From assembly GCF_010015585.1 (NCBI RefSeq), contig NW_022985083.1, positions 358,223-422,222 of the forward strand: DNA of 64,000 nucleotides, written 5' to 3'. Positions 22,520-33,869 of the stretch are shown here, piece by piece; position 1 is the first letter of the stretch; every line of letters starts with the position of its first letter. This stretch comes from Eremomyces bilateralis CBS 781.70. Its lineage: Eukaryota; Ascomycota; Dothideomycetes; Eremomycetales; Eremomycetaceae. A program made the position numbers and the translations under genes. The notes beneath the pieces are model-generated. The model was not told where the DNA came from, did no database searches, and saw only the letters and a program-made list of their open reading frames with translations.

Positions 22520-23398
22520 TTATTTCTTGTAGAGGTCCTCGGGTCTGAATCTGTTCAAGCCACAGGGTAGATCAAGCCTTGCGGCCAAAGGAAGCCTTAT
22601 GGAGTCCGGAATGCAAATTGCCTGCTCGATCGGGCTAATGTATATCCCAATCCCATCATACGTTCCTTCGTAATCGAAAATCCAATTGTCCTCCCTCAAG
22701 AAAATCTTCCCTGCAATGAGCCGAATTCGAGTAGACCGCGTGGGGGGACCTTTGTAATCAAATTCTGAGTAATAGATTCCTTCGTCCGTTCGCTGGGATA
22801 TGCGTCGTTTTGAGGTCTTCTTGAGACATTATCTGAGATTCGGAATCAAATGCATCTATCCCCAAATCCTCTGCGAGATTAAAGGGCAGTGCTTCGGGAG
22901 GGTAGTACCTTATACCACCCAGTGTCTGTACCCAGATTGGGTGTCTGTGCTTGACATCTAGCAGAGGCCGCACGCAAGTGTTGCCGTTCAAGACTGCACC
23001 TGCTCATGGATCAGATATGTTCACAATTCTCTTATAGTCATCCCTGACAACATACTTCAGCGGTTGCGGCATAATCTGATCGAATATTTCGTGTCCCTTG
23101 TCCCCGCTTTCCCGAGATTATTCTGCAATCGGGATGTTCGGGAGGAGGTCAAGGTCTTAGTAGAGGTTGACACAGCCTACCATAGCGCAAGCTTGTCCGA
23201 CCTGGTATTTCATAGCCGGGTACTTCAGCGCCCGTTCGCGGTATGTCTTCTGCTCTGCCACCTCCGGATGCCATATACAATATGATTGCTCGTCAGGGTT
23301 CTCCATGGTCAGAATCATGCTGCTCATAATTTTGCGGGCGTTGAGAGCACGTGTAAATTCAGGCGTGGCGCCTCGTAGCTAGGATGCGAAGTTTGCAT
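22520..23398 (-). pseudogene. Decayed gene of an uncharacterised fungal protein family
   Basis: One frame reads through from about 23367 to 22758 as convincing protein (TPEFTRALNARKIMSSMILT, CIWHPEVAEQKTYRERALKY, YQVGQACAMVG, GHEIFDQIMPQPLKYVVRDD, LNGNTCVRPLLDVKHRHPIW). It is broken by in-frame stops at 23157-23159, 23118-23120 and 23004-23006. A frame change near 23365 separates it from the likely start MQTSHPSYEAP (ATG at 23398). Another, near 22800, moves the reading to RTDEGIYYSEFDYKGPPTRS, which ends at 22520. The CIWHPEVA and KYQVGRACA style is one I associate with a multicopy Eurotiales family of unknown function, from memory only. An intron could remove the first stop (GTAGGCTG to GATTGCAG), but that would delete residues that look conserved. 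Confidence 0.7.
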
Positions 23399-25079
23399 GA
23401 TATCGGATACCTCAAATGATACAGAATCTGACCCAGTCCGTGTCTGAAGTATGGGGAACCGATCTGCCAGCTATTGCAATTGAACACATTTCTTCACTCA
23501 ATCCATGGGGCAACAAACGCTCTTCCATTGATATTGTAGTTGACATTTGCAGATGCGCTGTGTCTTGGAAAAAGGTAGCGAGATGAAGAAAATGACTCGA
23601 AGATGGTCTTCCAACAGATATATAGGCGGGATCCAGGTGACCGGAGCATGCAAGACTTGAAAGTACGGTACAGCAATAGCAGGCAGTTCGTAGCGCCAAT
23701 AGATGAGTCAAGAAAAACCCAATTACCTACCTACCGTTACTTGGGCAAAGTATCTCAAATCCCATTTGGGATTGATTCATGGGACTTGAGACAGGTGATG
23801 ATGGAATAATGGATGTGGCAGACGATTAATATCGAACTGCCAAGGAGCGTGAAGCTGGAGTTGGACATCGGATTCTGCATGTTGATGGTGCTGTTAATAT
23901 TCTGTTGCGGACTGGATGGACTGGATTTCTGGTACCCATGTAGCCTTATGACCTGACGGGCCCAACTGGCAGGGCATCAAGACTTCAAGAGTCAAGACAT
24001 CAAGGCAGAACCGCGTGACGGTGCGGCCCGTTAAGAAGCGTCCCGTCAATCATCAATCTCGCTCTAAGTGAAACCAAGAGAAATCCATTTCTCCCAAGTC
24101 CCAAGTCCCAACACCACGGTATTACTCCCAATCATTCCACCGAAACAAGTGGACCAGAACCGCCCGCGCACGAGAATATGCGACCATAACAAAAAATCTC
24201 GTCGCCTCAATCTCCACTCAACTATTTACGCCTGTCCACGTTTTTCCGCAAAGTGGATCTCCCAACGTCAGGAAGTGAGGCAGAAATTTGCATACTGATA
24301 CGAGGGATGGTGTTGAGGGCGAGTGGAAATGGATCTCGCGATGCTTGGCGGGGGGGGACAGGGGGCGAGGGAGATTTGGGAAGGGGAACGGCGGTTGAGA
24401 AAGGCATCTGGATTTGGATGTGAGGTGGTTGTTGAAGTGTTCTAAACTTTATATGGCTTCGAGTTCGACAAACGCCCTTCGCAGAGTAACCGACTCACTC
24501 GTCGAAGTCGTCGTCAATTGTAGACGGGTTGTTAGTAATACTCCATTAATAATGTCCATCACAGCGATGTCGCAATGGCATTATTAAGACACCGTTTCAC
24601 GCTTGTAGCCAACACGCGGGCTCGTATATCCAAGCTACACGCGGTCCATCGTAGCGCAAATGTCCACATCCCCTGAGACCGATTCCTGACAAAGCGGCGT
24701 CACTCCAAGATTTCACTGGTCCATCTGCAACATGACACCCTCCCTGTCACCCATCCACCAATCACCTCTCATTATCTCACCCTGCTTACATGAACAACCA
24801 CGCCCTTCGCACTCAATCAAAGACAACCCCCCTGTCCCCACCAGGCACCACCTCCTAACATCGTGAATTCGCCGCTGACCAATGCGTTTTTCACCACCGT
24901 ATTCAGCATTTCCAGCCGTTTCGCAGTGCCTGATGCGCCATGGATGCGCAGGGTCCAGCTTAATGATTTATGCCGAAACGAGATATTTGGAGTCACGGTC
25001 CAGCAACGCATGGACGTGGTGTCATATGTGCTGCTCTGAAGAGCGTGAATATTTCATGATGGATGGACGTCCGGAAAAG
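23399..25079. other. Gene-poor intergenic region
   Basis: No conserved frame on either strand. The sequence is locally AT-rich with short imperfect repeats (catcaagac and variants near 23980). It probably contains the distal upstream region of the small gene at 25326. Confidence 0.5.
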
Positions 25080-25086
25080 TATAAAG
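25080..25086 (+). promoter_or_regulatory. Probable TATA box of the small-protein gene
   Basis: TATAAAG lies about 240 bp before the ATG at 25326. The intervening DNA becomes strongly CA/TC-rich towards the ATG, as in leaders of highly expressed fungal genes. Confidence 0.5.
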
Positions 25087-25140
25087 AGGGCTGAAGAAGT
25101 CGGCGAAAGGTAGGAGAATATTTCAGCGCATCAGTTCATC

Positions 25141-25235
25141 AGAGCACCAAAGCATCAAAGCATCAAAGCATCGCATCAGTCAATCAATCCTCAAAGCGTA
25201 TCAAAGTCTATCAAAGTCTATCCAGTCTTATATCA
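25141..25235 (+). repeat. Tandem short repeats in the presumed leader
   Basis: The unit agcatcaa is repeated at about 25150-25175, followed by three copies of a tatcaaagtc-like unit at about 25198-25225. They fall between the TATA box and the ATG, so they should be transcribed as 5' leader. Confidence 0.7.
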
Positions 25236-25325
25236 AGCTTTCATCAACTACCACAACACAACCACCCCCACCAACCATTACCACCTCACCACCATCTAAA
25301 CCCAAACCAACCAACCAGACTCGCA

Positions 25326-25595
25326 ATGGAATCAGTCACCCTCCAATACCTCTCCCGCCCCGACGCCATGGACCACAAAACGGCCACCTTCCCTTCCACC
25401 TCCCAACCCTCCTCCGGCACCTCCACTCCCACCCTCGCCGGTTCCACCAAGTCAACCTCCTCCCTCAAATCCACGCTGAGGTACGTGGCCCGCAAAGCCC
25501 GCGAGCATCATCACAGCGTCAATGAGGCGTATATGACCTACTACGGCGCCAGGACGTATAGCCTGGACGAGAGTCGGCAGGGGAGCGTTGCGTAG
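25326..25595 (+). CDS. Small protein of unknown function, 89 aa
   Basis: ATG in good context (ACTCGCAATGGAA) after a 240-nt leader rich in CCACAACACAACC-type sequence. Residues 1-50 are Ser/Thr/Pro-rich (PSTSQPSSGTSTPTLAGSTK). Residues 50-82 are a charged, probably helical block with many His and Tyr (RYVARKAREHHHSVNEAYMT then YYGARTYSLDE). There is no signal peptide, membrane segment or cysteine. I do not recognise the family. The strong promoter and leader architecture and skewed codon use suggest a real, possibly condition-induced gene. No function is claimed. Confidence 0.7.
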   Translation: MESVTLQYLSRPDAMDHKTATFPSTSQPSSGTSTPTLAGSTKSTSSLKSTLRYVARKAREHHHSVNEAYMTYYGARTYSLDESRQGSVA

Positions 25596-26393
25596 AAGGG
25601 GACGTTTACGCCGCAGACTTAGGGATGAGATGATAGGGGGATGAGAGGGGATGATACCATTGAGCGTTAGATCTTCATGGGAAGGGGTTCGGAGTTTGCT
25701 TTTGGGATCTTTGCGACGAGTTTTTTGGGACGGCGGGTTCGGTTGGATATAGATTGGATGAGATATGAGGATCGGGGTTCAGTGCGAATGGATGAATACC
25801 TGGCCTACTTAATAATACAAATTTCTTCAAACAATTGAGCGCTGGCTTGGTGAGACGTTGAAATGAAATGCTTTAAGGCCCAAACCACGTGACGACCGAA
25901 CTTTCCTCAAGACTGGTACCTCACCGCTTATGTAATTCGTCGATATGCTAGAACTGGAAGCTTTTCAGGACTCATCGTCTTCATCACCATCATCATCAAA
26001 CGTCCCACTCCATCCAGCACGCAATATCGCCATTACCATCGCTTTCAGTACACCATCACCGCTGTGTTCAGTGTCCCAGAAACATCCGGTCCATCCAATT
26101 CTTCTTCTACTGCAATCTTCCAGACCTACCCAACATTCTGTGATGGCCTCGCATATCCTCACCAATTGAGCCCCAAACTGGTCCAACAACCAGGTTGCCA
26201 GACTCCCACTCCCACACACAATCATTTGCCAGTCATCTCCAACCTTGACTGATACACAATCCGAGCAAACTCCTATAACAACATCCCCCCAACTCCCAAG
26301 CTTTGTTCGCTGATGATCATCAATTTGCCCACGATCCATAAAGGACTTGTTTGCCTGAGAAATTAGACCCGATACGGCATACCCTTCGCATAC
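25596..26393. other. Intergenic: 3' flank of the small gene and NAB3 promoter
   Basis: About 800 bp; no conserved coding frame. It contains a run of tcatcatca-like triplets near 25975-25998 and the upstream region of NAB3. Confidence 0.5.
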
Positions 26394-28962
26394 ATGACAT
26401 TCAGCCCTCCCACCAACGCGCCTGAGTTCCGCAGCAAAACCTTGTCACCCGTCTCTCCGAAGCCACTCCACTATCCATCCCCGTCGAATATCCCAATTCT
26501 TGAGATGCAGATGGACCCCGCGTACCAAGCGGAACTCCCCCACGACGCCCCTCAGGCTGCCGGCAACCAGCCCAACATCATTCAAGATGCACCACAACCC
26601 GGCCGGCCAGAAGGGGTAGAAACCATCCACATGTCGCAAGTCCAAGGCCACGCAAATCCGGCGATGGATGGAACAGGGCTGGCTGTGGACAATATCTCGA
26701 ACGCTTTTGCCGGCAATGGCGGTGATGGAGTTAATTCTCAGAGCAACTCATTAATCGATCAACTCGCCCAACAACCGACCACATCAAATGTCGATGCGAC
26801 CAGTGAAGCCGTCAACCCGGATACCACCACCTCCACAACCCAATTTCCTACTCCTGAGACGGGCGACTCTCAGCCACCTCAGCCGACCCAGACGGGTGAA
26901 TCCCAAGAACAACCCAACAAAGCTACGAGTCTCCCAACCACTGTAGAGAGTGGCGGCGTAGACTTTCAAGCACTGCTTGACAACCTTACCACACCTTTAC
27001 CATCGCAACCCGAAGACCCCAATGTTTCCGCAACATCTATCAGCGGTGAAAACCCCTCCAATGGATCACAGTCTTCATCGTCCGCTACCATCTATTCCAC
27101 CCTCCCTCCACGACCACCTCCACAAGATAAGCCTACCACACACCCGAACTACGACCCGGGAGATGATATACGTAGTTACCATCCCCACAACCAGTTGCCT
27201 GGCTCCAACCCGTACCGAACGCAGTCCGGCGTCCCGCCCATCATGACCGGTAGCACTCCCGCTGTGCAGCCTCCGGCGCAGTTGCCCGCGCAAATGCCAC
27301 AGCCAAGCCCAATCACACCCGGGGTCCAGCCGCCGGTCGAGGGACCGGGTTCTGGTGACGATGAGATCCCGTGGACCCCGGAAATGCAAACCGACTATGA
27401 TCAATTCTTACAGGAGGAGCGAGCATATGTGAGCGAGGGACAGTGGGACAAGTTTCCGGCGGGATCAAGGTTGTTTATTGGTCAGTAAATTATTGACTCC
27501 ACTATCTTCGGTGACTGAAGTCCTAACACGTGCCACAGGCAACCTGCCAACAGAGAAAGTGAACAAAAAAGACATCTTTGCGAAGTTCTCCAGACATGGT
27601 AAACTCGCGCAAGTTTCCATCAAGCAGGCATACGGATTCGTCCAATTCCTTGACTCGGAATCCTGCTGGCGATCACTGCAGGCAGAGCAAGGCATGCTTC
27701 TCCGCGGTCGGAAGATGCGTAAGTCACTTCTGCAAATCGACGAAGAAATTTGCCGCGACTAACACATCGCAGACTTGGAGATCTCCAAGCCGCAGAAGAA
27801 CACGAAAAAGGCCGAGAAACGTCGCTCCCGCTCCCCTGACCATGGCCGCGGTGGGCGAGGCAGAAACGTGGATCGATATGTGGGTGATATGAATGGGGGA
27901 GGTGGTCGTCGTGGCCGGGATGATTATCGACCGGGACGCTCGCCTTCGCCGCGTGGATATGGCCGTGAGCGCGACCGTTATGAGCGCTATCGACGAAGCC
28001 GATCGCGATCCCCGTACGGGGGTCGTGGTGATCGCGGTGATTACTATGGCCATCCATCCAGCCGGGATGATGACGATCTGCCTCCGAGGAGGAATCCTAG
28101 GGACGTTCCGGATGTCCAGATTCTCGTGCTGGATAATCTCGATCGGTAAGTTGGAGAATCCAAATGCATGGGTGGTAGCTGACACGGTGGGCAGTGGCTT
28201 CATCCAATATGTTGAGAAAGGCTTCATCGGGGCGGGGATTCGTGTCGACACGTTGATCATGAGCCCTCGACTCTCGGAAAGCGCGGTGGTGCAACGCCAG
28301 ATTGTCGAAGGGGTATATGCTGTTTGCAAGTTGACGCGTGGGTCACAAGCGTCGGGAAAGATCAACCTACAGGTCTTCGACCGCAGCCAGGGTCTTGATA
28401 ATGTTCGCTTTGATGGTGCGTTATGGGGCCCGTTCTTATCAAGCGCAGCACTGACATCTTTGTCTTAGAATACGCGAACCTAGAACCGACCATCGGAGCC
28501 GCCCTTGTCACTCGCGCAAAGCAAGCCACCCCCCAGCCCGGCTACGGCTCCCAATATCCACCCTACGGCGCCCCCTCTGCCCCCTACGGCATGCCCCCTC
28601 CATCCGCCTCCATCCCCCCCCTCCCCAACTCCGTCCCCCCCACCCCCTCCAACGTCGCCTCCCTCATCGGCAACCTCCACGGCCCCGATCTCCAACGCTT
28701 CCTCAGCTCCTACCAACAACAGCAACCAGGCCACGCGCAATCGGACGCCACCTCCCTGACCCCGGACCTCGCCCGCATCCTCTCGACCGCCTCCACCCAA
28801 CCCCCCGCGCAACCCGGCGCATATCCACCGCGCGGGACCGGTCAGTATCCGCCGTACAATCCGACAGGCGCGCCGCCGCAAGGAGCGCCTGGGCCGGCGC
28901 CGGGCGGGCAGCAGCCGAATGTGGATGAGTTGATGGCGCAGTTGGCGCAGTATCGTCGGTGA
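26394..28962 (+). CDS. NAB3: Nab3-like nuclear RNA-binding protein, 784 aa, 5 exons
   Basis: Exons I infer: 26394-27480, 27539-27718, 27773-28145, 28195-28415 and 28469-28962 (2355 nt). Residues 1-310 are Pro/Gln/Ser-rich and disordered. An RRM follows at about 355-425: RNP2 SRLFIGNLPTE, then DIFAKFSRHGKLAQVSIKQA and RNP1-like YGFVQFLDSE. An RGG/RS-type region follows (GRGGRGRNVDRY, RYRRSRSRSPYGG). Then comes an anticodon-binding-like domain (DVQILVLDNLDRGFIQYVEK onward), and the P/Q-rich tail ends in VDELMAQLAQYRR. In yeast, Nab3 works with Nrd1 and Sen1 in termination of short non-coding transcripts. Whether that complex works the same way here is inference. The start could also be the Met at 26508; I chose the first ATG. 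Confidence 0.85.
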
Positions 28963-29969
28963 AAGGAGCGCGTGTGACGGATGACGTGCGCTATCGCATT
29001 GCCCAAAGCGGACGATTTATGCGCGCTCTGGCGTTCCAAATGAACCGACAATGCCAGACGAGCGTCCGGCTCCTGGACGCACGCGTGAATTGTCATTTGG
29101 ATGAGGGTGCTACGAAAAGAAGAAGGATACCCAGTCCTTCAAGGGACCGAGAGATCACGAATATGGGCAGGTGGGATCTCGCAGGTTACGGACGGCATGG
29201 GACTCGGTCAACGCTTTGTATAATTTGTGGCATTGATCATCGGGGTTACTGACATGCTTTGTTTGATTGAAAGGAAGTGGCTAGGGGCATACAGACTTAC
29301 ATAGCCATTTTCGAGTTCGGAAACGGATTGTATGTATGTAGTTCGGAAGTAGCAAGATGGGATTATCGAAGACGTTCATGTTATTACTATGGATGTTATT
29401 CGTGTGGACGTTGACATAAGGTGTAGTCAGGTGACTCGTATCATTTGACGCGTGGCTTCACCCCTGTCCGCCAAGCCACCGCGCCTGCCAAGTGAACCGA
29501 AGTGCCAACTCAGGCTGGTCTTGGCAGCACCGCCACAAATCATCATTTCCACTTCTTCTCCTGCGTCTCTGATGCTGAGGATGTGAGAGTTGGCTGTGGC
29601 TGCGTCCGTTCAATTCAATCATCAATCACTTCTCTCCTGCGTCACGAATCTCATCGTCGTATTATCCCACCGCTCTACTCTCCATAACTATTCCCCTGCT
29701 GAGCTTTCGTATTCGTCGAAAGTCTCGTAACACATTGTTCCTCCTATTCACCCGCTAGCTCCATCGACTTCCGTCTTATCACCCCATCCCCGAACCTCCG
29801 ATCAACAGCATGTCCACAACGGCGGTTTGAGAACACACAATACTCCCCCTTACAGTAATATCTGCGGAATTCGCGTGCGAGCAGCTGGTCGACATATCTT
29901 TCAATGATGGATATTGTCCAGGGCCGAGCTTAGCACCGTGTCGTTCCGGTTTCAGCTGAGATCCGGTTG
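28963..29969. other. Intergenic: NAB3 3' flank and MSS4 promoter and leader
   Basis: 1 kb between two plus-strand genes. The second half (29450-29969) is pyrimidine-rich, typical of a fungal promoter and leader. No coding frame is supported. Confidence 0.55.
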
Positions 29970-32900
29970 ATGGCTTCGGTTGCCGCGATGCCGTCGTTGG
30001 CAGGTTTGGCACAGCCCGTGGCCGATGCGTTCCACTACCGATCCAAGAAGCACTCCCATGAGGAGAGAGATGCCATGGAGAATGAGAAGAACGATACCAC
30101 CCAGACGAATGGGGATCTGGCCAAGTCGAACGGCCTCCCGAATGGCCGAGCGACGTCCTCAAAAGAGATAGAACGTCCGAATGGCGCCGCATCGGAATCG
30201 ACCTCATCCGGGATTAATGGGATCAGACGAGACAGCAAAGATGGACCAGAGAACACTCGGCTGCCATCAATTGAGGAAGCGGAGCGGCAGCAGCCGGTCA
30301 CTCAGCCACGCGCGCCGCTCGGGAGTCTCCGTGATGATGGATCTTTTGCAGCGATCGAGAGTGCCAAATTCTTAGGCCCGCAGCGATTCGGAACCACCAG
30401 CGTGCAGCTCGAGGCCTCACCAAGTATCGCACCAACTGATAAATCGAGGGAGCATAAATCGAGGGAGCCGGCTCCGGCTCCAAATCCCGTCGACCACTCC
30501 CCCCAGTCCGCACGGAACTCGTCCATCGCTCACACAGAGCGGCTCTCCGAAGATTCCGCGCTAAAATATTCTTCACCCTATCGAATGTCGACGCCGCCGT
30601 CCTACCCAAACCCTCCGTCCTCCTCCAGCCAATCATCCCAACCGTTCCCCGGCCGACTACAACATCGTCATACGTTAGAAGTCCCACGCGTCACCACCGC
30701 CTCCCGCCCCTCTCGCGAGCTTCCTCGTGGCAGCACTCCAGATGATGTCATTTCTGCCGCCGGACGCTTCTCTCCCAGCACACCCACCCGCCCCCGTCGG
30801 TCATCGATGACGCTGGTTCGACGAGCAACCCGCTCGATCCAGTCCGACATTCATGACGAGGGGCCGCAGGATGAGGAAGCGGCTCGGTGGGCGGAGCATG
30901 TGAAGCAACGAAGGGTGAGCAAACGGAAGCGGAAAGATGATGAGGATGAGGACCGAGTCGTGGTCGGGACGAAGGTGGATCAAACCCATGTCAACTGGGT
31001 GACGGCGTATAACATGCTCACGGGCATTCGCTTTACGGTGTCGAGAACCAATGCGAAGGTCAATCGAGATCTGACCGATGCGGACTTCGATGCACGGCAT
31101 AAGTTTTCCTTTGACATGTGAGTCTAACCAAAGTTCTTTCATGGATACCATTGACAATCCTAGCACCGGGAACGAGTTGACGCCATCCGCGAAATATGAC
31201 TTCAAATTTAAAGACTATGCTCCCTGGGTGTTCCGTCACCTCCGCTCCAACTTCCGTCTCGATCCCGCCGACTACCTGGTGTCTCTCACCAGCAAATACA
31301 TCCTTTCCGAACTCGGCTCCCCCGGCAAGAGCGGGAGCTTCTTCTACTTCTCCCGAGACTATAAATACATCATCAAAACCATCCACCATGCCGAACACAA
31401 GTTTCTCCGGAAGATCCTGCGGGATTACTACAGACACGTCCAAGACAATCCGAACACCCTGCTTTCGCAGTTTTACGGCCTGCATCGGGTGAAGATCCCT
31501 TACGGTCGAAAGATTCATTTCGTCGTCATGAATAACCTCTTCCCGCCACACCGCGACATTCACCAGACCTTTGACCTGAAAGGCTCAACAATCGGTCGGG
31601 AGTATAGGGAAGAGGACCTGGAGAAGAATCCGCGTGCCACATTGAAAGACATCAACTGGCTCCGACGAAACCGTCATCTCCAACTCGGCCCGACCAAAAA
31701 GCAGCGGTTCATCCAGCAAATGGAGCGCGATGTGAAACTGCTCCAGCGGTTGAAAATCATGGATTACTCGCTCTTGATCGGTATCCACGACCTCAGCCGC
31801 GGCAACGAGGAGCAGCTGCGCGAGAAGAATCTGAGCGTGTTCCAGCCGGGCGGGGAAGCGGACGACCCGGGATCCCGCTCACTGATGCGGACGCCGTCGG
31901 TGGTGGAGAACGCGCGGAAGGCGAGGGAGCTGCGGCAGATGATCAAGAGTCAGAAGCCCATTCCGATCGGCGAGGCGGTGTATAAGATGCCCGAGGAGAT
32001 GGAGGAGAATGACCGGAGCATGTTCTATTTCTACGGGGACGACGGCGGGTTCCGGGCGACGCATGAGGACAATCGGCCAGGGGAGGAGATTTATTATTTG
32101 GGGATTATCGATTGTCTGACGCACGTGAGTACCGACATCGGGTTTCGAAGTTCCATTAAATCTGCCGACGCTGACATTCACCGTAGTACGGCTTCATCAA
32201 GCGCTTCGAACACTTCCTCAAAGGGCTCACCAACACCGAGCCCGAAATCTCCGCCATCCCACCCGATCGCTACGGTGACCGTTTCGTCCGCTTCATGTCC
32301 GGCATCAGCAAATCCCGCGAAGTCGTCGACAACGAACGCCGCGCCTCCCAAACCGCCGAACAGTCCCAACCCACCTCCACCCCCGCCGCCTCCCAGCCAC
32401 CGCAGCAATCTTCCCCCGGGATCCTCTCCCCCTCCGTCGCACACGAACACCCCAAAACTGAACGCCTCCTCGAAAAAGCCAGCCGACTCGTCAAGTCTTC
32501 TCTACCCTCTAACCCCGACGTCGCCCCCGACCGCACCCTCACCACCCGTCCCCCCGACCCCCGCGCGGCCGATCGCGGCGAGTCGGGCGCGTACACGCTC
32601 CCGGTCGTAGAGGAGGCGGCGGAGGATCGGAGCGTTGGGGGAAAGAGTAACGGGAGTGGGGAACCGGCGGGGGATAAGCAGAAGCAAGACGGGGACGGGA
32701 AGACGAAGGAGGGTGGCAAGGAGAAGGAAATGGATAGGGCGCCGGAAAGACCGCCGCCCACGCCCCCGAAGGACGACGCGGTGCCGGCGCCGATCACAGG
32801 TGGGACGCGGGGCGCGGAGGAGGGGAACGGGACGGGGATGCAGGCGTCGTGGGCGGATACGGGTACGACGGCATGGGATGGGGTGGATGGGTCGTGGTCG

Positions 32901-33071
32901 GTGGAGAAGTTCGATCGCTGCTTAGAGAGTGCCGATGGGAATGCCGGCGCTACCGTCCAAGCGAATGCGAGTGGGAACGGGAACGGGAAGGCGGTGGAGA
33001 TGCCGTTGCGGACGAAGGGGAGCTTCGATAAGGATAAGGCGCTGCCTGCGTTGCCTGCGCAGGAGCGATGA
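29970..33071 (+). CDS. MSS4/its3: Phosphatidylinositol 4-phosphate 5-kinase, 997 aa, 3 exons
   Basis: Exons 29970-31117, 31164-32124 and 32187-33071 (2994 nt). Makes PI(4,5)P2 at the plasma membrane, controlling actin, endocytosis and cell-wall signalling. The N-terminal 330 residues are disordered. The PIPK core begins at [20 protein letters not shown], with [19 protein letters not shown] (nucleotide loop), [13 protein letters not shown], the catalytic [13 protein letters not shown], and [20 protein letters not shown] across intron 2. The activation-loop side reads [17 protein letters not shown]. The C-terminal 270 residues are charged and Pro-rich with no domain seen. The start is the ATG at 29970; the codon before it is TTG. 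Confidence 0.94.
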
Positions 33072-33869
33072 GATGGTGGACATACCGAAGAGATCTTGTC
33101 CATCGATCTCCATCCGATTCGATAGCGAGAAAGCAGAACTAAAGGCGGATGACCGAGCCCACCCCAGGTTCGTTGGCGGATGAGAGCAGGACAAAAGGGC
33201 GTTCGAAACAGCAGGAAGTTATTTGCATTCTCAGTATACCAGGACTTTCGAACGGGCGACGGGGTCGTGCGGGCGAGCGGGATCCGTGGCTAGTCAGGCG
33301 CGCGGCCGGGGTCTCCTTTGTATTGTTTGTATGAATATCGTACGTGCGGCGGTGCTGCGGTGCTGCTGGGTGGGCATTGATGGTGGGCATAGGGCAGTCA
33401 GCGTAGGGCTGGGTGGGCAATGGGCAGGGCATTCTGGCGGTAGCGAGTACGACGGCAATAGATCATTTATGTGGAATGCGGTAGGGAGGCGGAATCTAAT
33501 TCTTAACGTATATTTGCTTGTTTGTGCGATGAAACGGTTTCAGTGATGATCAGTGATGATGTGGTGAACGGTTCGGTTGGTCTGATAAAGGGTTTCGTAC
33601 TGCGTAGATTCCATGGCATTTCCACTGGCGCGGCGGACGATGGGCCTGGGATGTCTGATCGGCGTTGAGGGAATAATTATCCTGTGTCTATGTCCGCAAA
33701 TACGGGGTAGTCTGGATGGCTAATGCATGGGACTCCAATCCCAGTGCGATGCAAGGCAACCAGATTCCCATCTTTCGTCCGGTTTCATCCTGTCACATTG
33801 CCATCATCTCATCGCATCACCTCATCACCTCAAATTCCATCGTACGCTCATCCTCCCATCCTCATCCAC
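33072..33869. other. Convergent intergenic region between MSS4 and eIF2A
   Basis: About 800 bp with both 3' flanks; no supported coding frame. A short duplication cagtgatgat occurs at about 33540-33560. Confidence 0.55.
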
